DNA of 64,000 bases from Photobacterium alginatilyticum (GTDB taxonomy: Bacteria > Pseudomonadota > Gammaproteobacteria > Enterobacterales > Vibrionaceae): contig NZ_RSEJ01000013.1 of the NCBI RefSeq assembly GCF_009910675.1, positions 86,443-150,442 on the forward strand, read 5' to 3'. A program made the position numbers and the translations under genes. Below, in pieces: positions 40,812 to 49,226 of this stretch. Below the pieces are notes generated by a model. That model ran no database searches and was not told the DNA's origin. It was given only the letters and a program-made list of their open reading frames with translations. The stretch's first letter is position 1; each line of letters begins with the position of its first letter.

Positions 40812-42479
40812 TTACCCCTCTTCAGGGAACCATTCAGTGATCAGCGCCCGGGAGCGTTCGATTTCCTCCTGCCAGGTCTGCTCACCGACAACCGTCGGTT
40901 TAAGCAAAATCACCAGCTCCGTTTTGGTCTGGAGCTTACTCACATTCCGGAATAGGTGACCAAGCATCGGGATATCACCCAGCAAAGGCACTTTGGAGAC
41001 CTGATCATTGGTAGCCGATTTCATCAGGCCACCGATGACCACCACATCCCCGGTACGGGCGTGGATTACAGAGTCAGATTCGCGCACCGAGCTTTTAGCC
41101 AATGGTAGTTTATAGGTACCAAACGTTTGACCCAGCTCTATACTCTGAATTTCCGTTTCCACGTCGACGACTGTCGGGTGAACATGCAGCAGCACGCCGC
41201 CGTCATCGTCGATTTGTGGTGTCACATCCAACGAAATACCGGAGAAAAACGGAGTCAGCTCAATATCCGGCGACGCCGTACCACCATCACTGTTGACTTC
41301 GCCTCCGGAAATATCAGTCACAAAGTACTGATCACCCCCCACTTTGATCACCGCCTTCTGGTTATTGGCAGCCGTTACGCGAGGGCTGGACAATACGTTC
41401 AGATCACCCTGGGTGTCGAGGAAGCTCAATACCGCTTCAAAGTTGCCATCCTGGATGGTGACATTGGTCTGTCCGCCAAGCAGGTTGGAAATTGCATCGC
41501 CAGGCAGTGACGGAATCGGATTAGTCGTCGGGCGGCCAAAGATAATTTCCGTACCGCCAATCGTCTTGGTGATATTGCTCCAGTTAATGCCCTGCTGATA
41601 ACCATCACTCAGGGTGACTTCCATAATTTTCGCTTCCAGCACCACCTGACGTTTCAGACGCTGCTGGGACACCCCGAGAAACTCCTTCACTTCACGCAAT
41701 TCGTTAGGAAATGCGCGCACCGAGATCAGGCTTGCCTGCGGAGAGACAACAATGCTTCTTCCCTGCCCGCTGCCGATCATTGCCTGAACCGCTTTCTCCA
41801 ACTGCTGCCAAAAATCACTTTCAGACGTGGTTTCGATCGTCGTACCACCAGTGGCAGTACTTGAATTGTTATTACTATTGCTGTTTCCGCTACTATTGTT
41901 GCCACTCGAGCTACTATTACCCGTTGTACCGCTGGAAGATGAGTTCGAGTCACTGTTAGTGATCGAGCCGGTTGTCAGGGAAGTCAGCGACACACCACGG
42001 CGTTTAAGCTGCAGGTAGTCAACCGGGATCACCTCAGTGCGAAGCGTCGCCGGGAAGATCTGAATAATATTGCCCTTTCGGGTGGTGTTATAGCCATAGA
42101 TGTCCGAGACGACCTCCAGCACCTCATCCAGCGTAACATCCTTTAATGTCAGGGATATTCGTCCTTTAACCTCAGGATGAAGCACCATATTGAAAGGCGT
42201 GCCTTTGACCAGGCTGCCAAAAAAAGCACGGGCATCGACATTTCGGGCATTAACACGAAAACGCTTCTCCAACGCCGTACTAGAGACATAATCACCGCTG
42301 TCAAGTGTCGGCATCAGATCCGCACTGACAGCCGAAGGCAGCTCCACCAGCGGACGACTGTTGGCTTCATTTACCGCTTCGTTCAGCGCACCTTTGACTT
42401 CTACGGGATCACGATGTCCCATATTGGCCGAACAACCGATCAGAGACGCCATCACGATCCCAACTACTAATCCACGCAT
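40812..42479 (-). CDS. mshL: MSHA outer-membrane secretin MshL
   Basis: Outer-membrane channel through which the pilus passes. The product of about 555 residues is a lipoprotein (LIGC lipobox near residue 16), with secretin N-domains, then a long low-complexity Ser/Asn/Gly/Thr stretch (about residues 170-215, DNA 41840-41960), and the C-terminal secretin domain with VPLLGDIPMLGHLF. I use the ATG at 42479; a GTG three codons upstream is also open. Lipidation here contrasts with many PilQ proteins that need a separate pilotin. Confidence 0.93.
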   Translation of the reverse strand: MRGLVVGIVMASLIGCSANMGHRDPVEVKGALNEAVNEANSRPLVELPSAVSADLMPTLDSGDYVSSTALEKRFRVNARNVDARAFFGSLVKGTPFNMVLHPEVKGRISLTLKDVTLDEVLEVVSDIYGYNTTRKGNIIQIFPATLRTEVIPVDYLQLKRRGVSLTSLTTGSITNSDSNSSSSGTTGNSSSSGNNSSGNSNSNNNSSTATGGTTIETTSESDFWQQLEKAVQAMIGSGQGRSIVVSPQASLISVRAFPNELREVKEFLGVSQQRLKRQVVLEAKIMEVTLSDGYQQGINWSNITKTIGGTEIIFGRPTTNPIPSLPGDAISNLLGGQTNVTIQDGNFEAVLSFLDTQGDLNVLSSPRVTAANNQKAVIKVGGDQYFVTDISGGEVNSDGGTASPDIELTPFFSGISLDVTPQIDDDGGVLLHVHPTVVDVETEIQSIELGQTFGTYKLPLAKSSVRESDSVIHARTGDVVVIGGLMKSATNDQVSKVPLLGDIPMLGHLFRNVSKLQTKTELVILLKPTVVGEQTWQEEIERSRALITEWFPEEG

Positions 42480-42497
42480 GTTAACCACTTTATTGTT

Positions 42498-42857
42498 TTA
42501 ATTTGCTTTCACAATGTCGGCAAATAGCTCCAGACGCCATTTTTTACCGCCGCGTGTTACCGTGACATAATCGTCCTGAATGTCAGTCAAGGTGTAGCCG
42601 CTGACTCTTCCGCCAAGTTCAACGGGCACATTATTCAAAATCACCGTACAGGCACTCAATTCACCACATACAATCCCCTGCAGTTGAGGGAGCCTGGCTT
42701 GGGTTACGGTGGGCTTTTTCGTCGGAGTTTGCCAACCTAACGGTGCCGTCGGATCCTGGCTTGCCTGTACATAGCCAGCAAGTAAGCCACACAGAGCAAC
42801 AGCGATAGCTCCATGCTTAATAACCAAGCTTGATTTGCCCAGCCCTAATCTAACCAT
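42498..42857 (-). CDS. mshK: MSHA biogenesis protein MshK
   Basis: A small periplasmic protein of 119 residues with an N-terminal signal or anchor (HGAIAVALCGLLAGYVQA) and a PilP-like mature part starting near QDPTAPLGWQTP. It is expected to bridge the inner-membrane MshIJ complex and the secretin. The ATG at 42857 is chosen; a GTG at 42872 overlapping mshJ is the alternative. Confidence 0.85.
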   Translation of the reverse strand: MVRLGLGKSSLVIKHGAIAVALCGLLAGYVQASQDPTAPLGWQTPTKKPTVTQARLPQLQGIVCGELSACTVILNNVPVELGGRVSGYTLTDIQDDYVTVTRGGKKWRLELFADIVKAN

Positions 42858-42864
42858 CTCAGCT

Positions 42865-43500
42865 TTAACCACCGATAAAATCCTTACTCTCGCCCAAGGT
42901 ATAAACGTCCAGCTGGATATCGGCCCAAGGGTACTTATCCACCTGATAGTTCAAGCTCCGCCAGTAATATTTAACCGGCAGCGCTTCAAGCTGGGCCAGG
43001 TAGTTCACAACATCAAAATAGCGACCACGCAGATTAAGGCGAACCGGGTGAATATAATACCCCTCGTCTTCGCCACTGATTAGCTGCACAGAAGGCAGCG
43101 ACTCCAGCGACACCAACTTTAAGCGTTCCGAGCGCTGAAGAACCTGTTCCATCAACCCCGACATCTGGATTGGCGTTACCAAGCTGGCTACGCGGCCCTG
43201 CAACTGATCGTCAAGGGTCGAGTTCTCTCGCTCCAGCCTGTCGATATTGCGCTCGACATCCTGGTTCGGATCACTCCTGAGTTTGCGCTCAATCATAATG
43301 AGCTGGTTGGCGTTGTTGGTGATCTCATTGGCCACTGAGACAACCTGTTGCCGGGCCGAGGTCAGCGCCTTGACTTGCGGCTCAATAAACATCACGAAAC
43401 CGACAAATAACAAGGCAATCCAGCCTGATAGCAAAATCAGCCATTGTTCGCGGCGAGTCAGTAACTCAAACCGATCGCTTAATTTCTGCCAGCCACTCAT
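42865..43500 (-). CDS. mshJ: MSHA biogenesis protein MshJ
   Basis: PilO-like bitopic protein of 211 residues: one membrane helix (about 20-38, WLILLSGWIALLFVGFVMFI), a coiled coil (about 45-100) and a small ferredoxin-like periplasmic domain. The start overlaps the mshI stop as ATGA. It should pair with MshI as PilN pairs with PilO. Confidence 0.87.
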   Translation of the reverse strand: MSGWQKLSDRFELLTRREQWLILLSGWIALLFVGFVMFIEPQVKALTSARQQVVSVANEITNNANQLIMIERKLRSDPNQDVERNIDRLERENSTLDDQLQGRVASLVTPIQMSGLMEQVLQRSERLKLVSLESLPSVQLISGEDEGYYIHPVRLNLRGRYFDVVNYLAQLEALPVKYYWRSLNYQVDKYPWADIQLDVYTLGESKDFIGG

Positions 43501-45014
43501 CGGGCAACCTCGCTCGCGGGTAATACAGGTTTTTTCGCTATTGCCGATCCACGCTCAGCCAGTAATTTAAACGTCACCACATTTTGTTCATTGCGTCCGA
43601 GTGACATCAGTTGAAAACGCCGGTCGGACAGATCAGGGTAGCCTTTGAATGCCTTCACCCAGGTTGGGACCGACTCCGGTGTCCGGGCCAACCCTTCCAG
43701 GTCCAGATGCCTTCCGGTTACCCGAATACGATTGACAGAGATGTTCCCGCTTGCCGCGTCCGATAATTGACGCAACAATCCGGCATAACCGACCTGCAAA
43801 CTTTTGTCGTGCATTTCAATGGCCTTCAAAGTGGCCTGCTTGGCCGCCAAATGTTGCTCCAACTCTCCGGCTAACTCGACTTTTAATGGGCTGGGAATAT
43901 GCTCGGCAAGCGCTGCTTTGGCCCTGTTAAGCTCTGACTGCTTACTGTCCAGGCGGCTTCTTTCGGCAGCCAGCTGTTGCTGCTGCTGGTAGTTCTGCCA
44001 GCTATACCAGCCAGCCATTGAGACCATCACGACCACGGCCAGTGCCCAGCTAAGCACTACATTCTGCAGCGTCATGAGCTGAGTGTGCGGCTTGAGAGCC
44101 TCGCTATATAAATTAATGCTGTTTGCCCCTTCGGGCTCTATCAGCGCAGCAAAGGCAACACGGGCAGCATTCGTCATCAATACCGGATGTGGCGGCGTGA
44201 CAGCGGCAACAGACACACTCAGGCGCTGGCTCAGTTCGGCAGCCAACGCACTGTCATCGTCATCGTCACAGGAGATTAACAGCTGGGTGATCGGCGTATC
44301 GCGCAGCTGAGCACTCAGAAAATCAAGCGATCGCTGCAGCTCAAGCGCCAGGCTGTCTAGCTGCAGGGCATGGTTCATCTCTCCCGGCATCTCGCTATCC
44401 AGCAAAGGGGACGGAAAACCACGCAGCTGACGCTGAAAGCACATTTCCTGCTGTTTAAAAGCCGTTAACTGCAGGCTGGCGTGGCGGCGACGGTGCAATA
44501 CCAGCTGACTCAGGGACGGGGCGGTTAATTGTCCCCATACCACTTCCTCTGCCGATATAGAGACTACGTCACAACCAGCCTCGTTACAGATCCGGATCAA
44601 CTGCTCGACCTGATTACGATTCGTGACAACAACCTGCAAACGATCTTTTAGCGGCGCCTGAAAGCCATCGGCCACCAGTTCCAGCGGGGACTCATTGACC
44701 AGATCTTTAACCAAAAAAGGCAGTGCCGTCGAGTACTCCTCGCGCGGCAGCTCCGGCTTCTCAATAAGCATGCTCTGATAGAGGCCATGGCCTAGTACCA
44801 AACGTAAGCTACTGCCCCCCAGCTGGTGCTTGGCAAGCAACGATATTATGACCGAATCCCAGTCTCCGGCATTAGAAACAACCAGGGTTTCTGTTATCCA
44901 TTCCGACTCAGATTCATAAACTACTGTGATGGAATCAGCAAAGATGGCCAAACAAGCCTGTTTGTTACGGCTTTTCTTTTTTAAATACCGACTAAGCAAA
45001 GATTTAGATTTCAT
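43497..45014 (-). CDS. mshI: MSHA biogenesis protein MshI
   Basis: First gene of the pilus run. The 505-residue product joins a PilM-like actin-fold N-terminal region (about 20-310) and, after a membrane helix near 325-345 (VVLSWALAVVVMVSMAGWY), a PilN-like periplasmic part with coiled coil, so it is a PilM/PilN fusion in plan. The ATG at 45014 has TTGGAG five bases upstream; the frame is open 19 codons further but without a better site. Confidence 0.88.
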   Translation of the reverse strand: MKSKSLLSRYLKKKSRNKQACLAIFADSITVVYESESEWITETLVVSNAGDWDSVIISLLAKHQLGGSSLRLVLGHGLYQSMLIEKPELPREEYSTALPFLVKDLVNESPLELVADGFQAPLKDRLQVVVTNRNQVEQLIRICNEAGCDVVSISAEEVVWGQLTAPSLSQLVLHRRRHASLQLTAFKQQEMCFQRQLRGFPSPLLDSEMPGEMNHALQLDSLALELQRSLDFLSAQLRDTPITQLLISCDDDDDSALAAELSQRLSVSVAAVTPPHPVLMTNAARVAFAALIEPEGANSINLYSEALKPHTQLMTLQNVVLSWALAVVVMVSMAGWYSWQNYQQQQQLAAERSRLDSKQSELNRAKAALAEHIPSPLKVELAGELEQHLAAKQATLKAIEMHDKSLQVGYAGLLRQLSDAASGNISVNRIRVTGRHLDLEGLARTPESVPTWVKAFKGYPDLSDRRFQLMSLGRNEQNVVTFKLLAERGSAIAKKPVLPASEVAR

Positions 45015-45079
45015 GAAACTCCAACACTGCTCACAAAATACACCGATTTTGCTACTGAAAAGCACTAACAACTAGCGGC

Positions 45080-45101
45080 TGTCAATAATTTGACCATTAT
45101 A
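45080..45101 (-). promoter_or_regulatory. Candidate promoter elements upstream of mshI
   Basis: On the minus strand a perfect TATAAT (45096-45101) lies 82 bp before the mshI ATG, and a TTGACA (45080-45085) lies just downstream of it. Neither has a well-spaced ideal partner, so which is used, if either, is open. The gap to csrD (128 bp) is the only one before mshI. Confidence 0.35.
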
Positions 45102-45142
45102 ACGAGCTTTTATTGATTACATAGTTTTTTTTGTGCCAGTTG

Positions 45143-47110
45143 TTACCGCCCAAACATAGTTTTACCTGACTGGCTGTTTCCTTTTGGCGTCTGTCTAACA
45201 GAAAGCTCTGCCGCAAAGAAACGTCCCTGACCTCCTTGTACGCCTAACTGCTTGAGCACCCGCCATTCCTTCTCGTTTTCCACCCCGACGGCAATTACCT
45301 GGGCATTTGAGTTTGCACAGGCCCCCAGCATACTTCTGACAAATAGCTGGTTTTCCTGCCGCTGGTCGATCTCACGGACCAACCCTCGGTGCAGCTTGAT
45401 ATAATCTGCCTTGATGTCCTTGATATAGTGGGTGCTGACAATGGTTCGGCCAGCCTGATCCACAACCAATTTACACCCCAGCCCCACGATCATCCTGACC
45501 ACAGGACGCATGGCATCAAGGTGTTTGACCAAGCCGCTTTCAGCGATTTCAATCGACAGCCGGTTGAGCACCGTGCGCGGTGTTTGCAGCAACTCATCAC
45601 GAAGCCAGCGAACAAACTCTTTTTCCAGCAGGGCCTCGACACTTACATTCACCGACAGAGAGTCATTGACCGGGCTATTTTTTAATAACTCGATAGCCTG
45701 GCCTATAACCTGCCTGTCCATCCGGGCGCTGAACCCAACCTGCTCGACCGCCGTCAAAAAACGTGACGCTTTAATCAGGACGCCATTTTCATCCTGGATC
45801 CGGGCCAGCAGCTCTCGGTGGACAATCGTTTCTCCATCCAGCGCCAAAGCAGGCTGCTGGTACAATATTGGGCCGCCGCTGTTAAACACGGCATCCAGCA
45901 AAGTACGCCAGCGCACGCTGCCACGGGCATCTTCATACTGCTGATCTTTCTGGAAGGCATACCAGTTATTGGTGCCCTGAAGCTGGGCGCTGCGCAACGC
46001 CATATCGGCTTCATCCATCACCCGGCCACGACGCTCGCCGCTCGAGCAGAATGTCACGCCGATATGACACCAGTTATCCGGCTGCAAGGGCGCAACGGGG
46101 GTCAATCTTTCCAGGGCTTTGAGTAGCTGATTGGTAAACTGCTTGACCTCTTTTGCCGACTGCTGGGAGAGCAGGATCGCAAACTCGGCGTCAAAGTACC
46201 GTGATAACACCGTATCGGGATAACGCTGGATCTGGTTTGACAGGATCATACCGACATCCTGGACCAGCTCATCGGCAACATCTTTTCCTTTCTCGGCCAA
46301 TAGCTCATCCCAGTCAGAGATCCGGATCAGGATCACCGCACCGTGCGTCTCCTGATCCTGCACCATAGATTGCAGGCGGCTATCGAAAAGCACCCGGTTT
46401 GCCGCCCCGGTTAACTGATCCAGAAAAGTATGAGTACGAATAAAGGTATCAAATCGGCTCCGCTCCTGGCGGGCGTCCTTAAGCTCGGCAATCATCTGAT
46501 CCAGGGCAAGGCTGGCCGTCGCCGGCCACTCTTGCTCATCTCCGACCGCATTGTCGTCAACCTTTCCGGCCAGGATCAGCCGGCCGCGATGCTCCAGCAA
46601 TTCCGAGCCATAGAGCTGCTGGCGCAGCCAGTTCACCCCCCACACTAGCCCCATGATAATAATTGCAATGGCCAGGCTAATGGATGACATGGCACCGATG
46701 GAGTACGTAAACTTCGTATAGGGAGGGATCGACTTTAAGTTAATATAAAAGCCGGGGTTGTGATTAAGCGTATAATGGCTCTGCTGCAATATCGTCGGAT
46801 CATTGACGGTCTGAAGCCCTTTAAAGGCATAAATTACCCCTGACGAACTCCCCACCTCCAACTCGACGACATTACTGGCCTTCAACAACTTGGGCAGCCA
46901 GCGCGACAGAGACTGTGCCCCCTGCGGATCAGCAAGCTCCTGATCGATCACCTCGACAATGCCATCGATGTAATGAGTCAGGTAGTCCTGCCCCAGTTTT
47001 CGAAAACTAACGGCACCGCCGATAAAAATCACAAAGATGGCACAAATCACGATGAGCGTAACGAAGGCAACCAGACGGTTGGTTAACTTCATGCCGGAGG
47101 CTTTTCTCAT
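45143..47110 (-). CDS. csrD: RNase E specificity factor CsrD (MshH)
   Basis: Membrane protein with enzymatically inactive GGDEF and EAL domains. In E. coli CsrD directs CsrB/CsrC small RNAs to RNase E and so affects CsrA activity; the vibrio gene is also called mshH. The 655-residue protein has two N-terminal membrane helices (about 10-35 and 138-160), a GGDEF-like domain with YFDAEF in place of GGDEF (near 315), and an EAL-like domain with RELLARI in place of the EAL signature (near 435). Both active sites are therefore lost. An internal ATG at 47092 (MKLTNRL) is a possible start. It is oriented as the first gene before mshI. Confidence 0.93.
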   Translation of the reverse strand: MRKASGMKLTNRLVAFVTLIVICAIFVIFIGGAVSFRKLGQDYLTHYIDGIVEVIDQELADPQGAQSLSRWLPKLLKASNVVELEVGSSSGVIYAFKGLQTVNDPTILQQSHYTLNHNPGFYINLKSIPPYTKFTYSIGAMSSISLAIAIIIMGLVWGVNWLRQQLYGSELLEHRGRLILAGKVDDNAVGDEQEWPATASLALDQMIAELKDARQERSRFDTFIRTHTFLDQLTGAANRVLFDSRLQSMVQDQETHGAVILIRISDWDELLAEKGKDVADELVQDVGMILSNQIQRYPDTVLSRYFDAEFAILLSQQSAKEVKQFTNQLLKALERLTPVAPLQPDNWCHIGVTFCSSGERRGRVMDEADMALRSAQLQGTNNWYAFQKDQQYEDARGSVRWRTLLDAVFNSGGPILYQQPALALDGETIVHRELLARIQDENGVLIKASRFLTAVEQVGFSARMDRQVIGQAIELLKNSPVNDSLSVNVSVEALLEKEFVRWLRDELLQTPRTVLNRLSIEIAESGLVKHLDAMRPVVRMIVGLGCKLVVDQAGRTIVSTHYIKDIKADYIKLHRGLVREIDQRQENQLFVRSMLGACANSNAQVIAVGVENEKEWRVLKQLGVQGGQGRFFAAELSVRQTPKGNSQSGKTMFGR

Positions 47111-47374
47111 AAGAATCCAATTCTAGCTAAATTAATGATGTTCCAATGACCCACCACAGAGTCAATCCATGCAAATTCGTACAGGTCTAATGAGCAAAAT
47201 ATCACTCCCTCAGCCACAGTGTTAGTGTTCAGGTCGACAATTTAAAAAATTGTTAACCCAGGCCAAACCGTTCAATCCCCAAAAATGGATTGACTGCCAA
47301 TGGTTCAGATCATCGCCCCGTTTGTTATCATCACCTTACCGGTTTGGGTAACAGTCTACGGATACTATCAATAT

Positions 47375-48256
47375 ATGGATTGGATAACGTGTACCACCAG
47401 CTTTGTCACGGTTGTCGACCAAGGCTCTCTGGCCCTGGCAGCGACCAAGCTCAACACCTCAAGTTCAGCCCTGTCCAAGCGTCTGTCTTGGTTAGAAAAA
47501 CAGCTAGGCGTTCAGTTACTTAAGCGAACTACCCGTAGTCTGACAATGACGGAAGCCGGCAAGCTCTTCTACCAGCGTAGCGCCCGTCTGCTTGAAGACT
47601 GGCACCAGATGCTTGCCGAAACGACCTCAACCTACGGCGAGGTCAGCGGCATCCTCCGGATCGGCGCCCCGCTGGCAACCGGTAGCCGTTTGCTGGTTCA
47701 TTACCTGGCCGAGTTTATCGAGACTTACCCCAACATTCAGGTCGAGCTGCACACAATAACACCGGGCCAGCTGCCTGATCTGAACCTGGATGTATTCATC
47801 AGCCGGGAGCTGACCGACTTCAACTCCTCCAGCTATATTGCGACGCGTTTATTTAACTTCCAACCCAGTTTTTATGCCTCTCCCGGCTATCTGGAAGACA
47901 AATCACAGATAGAAACGCCAGAACAGCTGACTCAGCACAACTGCCTGCTGTTCGGGACTCACGGCCATGAACAAGAACATGTGTTTGAAAACAACATTCG
48001 TCTGCGACTTCGCGGTAACTTCACCACTCAGAATCCGGAAGCCCTGGTGGCCGCAGCCGTTGCCGGAATGGGCATTATCCTGACCGGCGAGAAAATGGTA
48101 AGAAGAGAGCTCAGCAAGGGGTTGCTGGTGCCGGTTCTGCCAGAGCTAAAGCAGCCCGTCAGCTCGGCCTATGCCTACTACCCGAAGCTAGACTACAACC
48201 ATGTGAAGACCAAGCTGTTCATTGACTTTATTAAAGAGAAATCAAACTCAGTGTAG
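47375..48256 (+). CDS. LysR-family transcriptional regulator
   Basis: LysR-type regulator of 293 residues: N-terminal winged helix-turn-helix (about 1-60, with ALAATKLNTSSSALSKRLSWLEKQLGVQL-type) and a substrate-binding domain (about 85-290) of the CrgA/DsdC-like subgroup. The start at 47375 (MDWITCTTSF) fits the family; the frame is open 25 codons upstream, but that part is hydrophobic and unlike LysR proteins. It is divergent from csrD across about 264 bp and convergent with ssb. The ligand and target genes are unknown. In V. cholerae this position holds no such gene as far as I recall. Confidence 0.85.
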   Translation: MDWITCTTSFVTVVDQGSLALAATKLNTSSSALSKRLSWLEKQLGVQLLKRTTRSLTMTEAGKLFYQRSARLLEDWHQMLAETTSTYGEVSGILRIGAPLATGSRLLVHYLAEFIETYPNIQVELHTITPGQLPDLNLDVFISRELTDFNSSSYIATRLFNFQPSFYASPGYLEDKSQIETPEQLTQHNCLLFGTHGHEQEHVFENNIRLRLRGNFTTQNPEALVAAAVAGMGIILTGEKMVRRELSKGLLVPVLPELKQPVSSAYAYYPKLDYNHVKTKLFIDFIKEKSNSV

Positions 48257-48294
48257 CGGGGGCAACAAGCAGCCAGCCTAAATTCTGGCAATAA

Positions 48295-48320
48295 AAAAGC
48301 AGCGACAGTGCGCTGCTTTT
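48295..48320. terminator. Bidirectional terminator between the LysR gene and ssb
   Basis: AAAAGCAGCG (48295-48304) pairs with CGCTGCTTTT (48311-48320) around a 6-base loop, with A-run and T-run on the two sides. Confidence 0.88.
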
Positions 48321-48339
48321 CTCTGACATCTCTGTTTAA

Positions 48340-48900
48340 TTAAAACGGAATGTCATCATCGAAATCCATTGGCGGCTCATTGTACTGCTGCTGTGGCTGC
48401 TGAGGAGCCTGCTGCTGCGGTGCCGACTGTTGCTGCTGAGGCGCAAAATTCTGCTGAGGTGCTGCGGCTGGTTGCTGAGGCTGTCCCCAACCACCTTGCT
48501 GCTGCTGACCGCCACCCATAGGTGCGCCCATACCCTGACCGCCGCCCTGACGACCGCCAAGCATTTGCATCACACCGTTGAAGCCCTGAACCACAACTTC
48601 AGTTGTGTAACGGTCCTGGCCGTTTTGGTCCTGCCATTTACGCGTCTGCAGTTGACCTTCGATGTATACCTGTGAACCTTTACGCAGGTATTCACCGGCG
48701 ACTTCTGCCAACTTGCCAAATAGCGCTACACGGTGCCATTCCGTCTTTTCACGCTGCTCGCCAGTAGCTTTATCACGCCATGATTCAGAGGTAGCAATGG
48801 TAATATTTGCTACTGCACCACCACTTGGCATATAACGGATTTCTGGGTCATTACCTAAGTTACCGACTAAGATAACCTTATTTACGCCACGACTGGCCAT
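48340..48900 (-). CDS. ssb: Single-stranded DNA-binding protein
   Basis: Tetrameric ssDNA-binding protein for replication, recombination and repair. The 186-residue protein has an OB fold (about 1-112, starting [19 protein letters not shown]), a long Gln/Gly/Pro-rich linker (about 113-175) and the acidic partner-binding tip DFDDDIPF. The ATG at 48900 gives the conserved start; a start four codons upstream is not needed. It is divergent from uvrA with a shared LexA box between them. Confidence 0.97.
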   Translation of the reverse strand: MASRGVNKVILVGNLGNDPEIRYMPSGGAVANITIATSESWRDKATGEQREKTEWHRVALFGKLAEVAGEYLRKGSQVYIEGQLQTRKWQDQNGQDRYTTEVVVQGFNGVMQMLGGRQGGGQGMGAPMGGGQQQQGGWGQPQQPAAAPQQNFAPQQQQSAPQQQAPQQPQQQYNEPPMDFDDDIPF

Positions 48901-49226
48901 ACTTAACTCCAAATCTGTTCGCGTGCTATCTTAACACCAATAGCCGCTAGTCAAAGTTTATACTTAATCGCGCAGTTTATCATGCAGACACGGCTCAGGC
49001 ATAGGCCCGAAACCGTGTTATCTGACGCAATTTTTACGCATTTCCCATGAGTGCCTGATACGCCACAGGAAACTTTCATTCGTATTTATGTCACCCGTTC
49101 CCACGTCAAACACCGCTCAATAAACACACATTATACTGTATCTTTATACAGCTTTTGCTTTCAAGCTTTTCCTTGCTATGCGATAATGCTGGTCCAATTA
49201 TTAGTCAGCCAAAAAGCTCGCATACC
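48901..49226. other. Divergent ssb/uvrA intergenic region
   Basis: A 326-bp gap with a LexA box (49136-49151) about 75 bp from the uvrA start and 236 bp from the ssb start. No ORF of note. galU and qstR, which lie between ssb and uvrA in V. cholerae, are absent here. Confidence 0.6.
49136..49151. promoter_or_regulatory. LexA box (SOS operator)
   Basis: CTGTATCTTTATACAG fits the SOS consensus CTGT-N8-ACAG with an almost fully palindromic core. It lies upstream of uvrA, a classical SOS gene, and so indicates damage-inducible expression; influence on ssb is possible. Confidence 0.88.
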
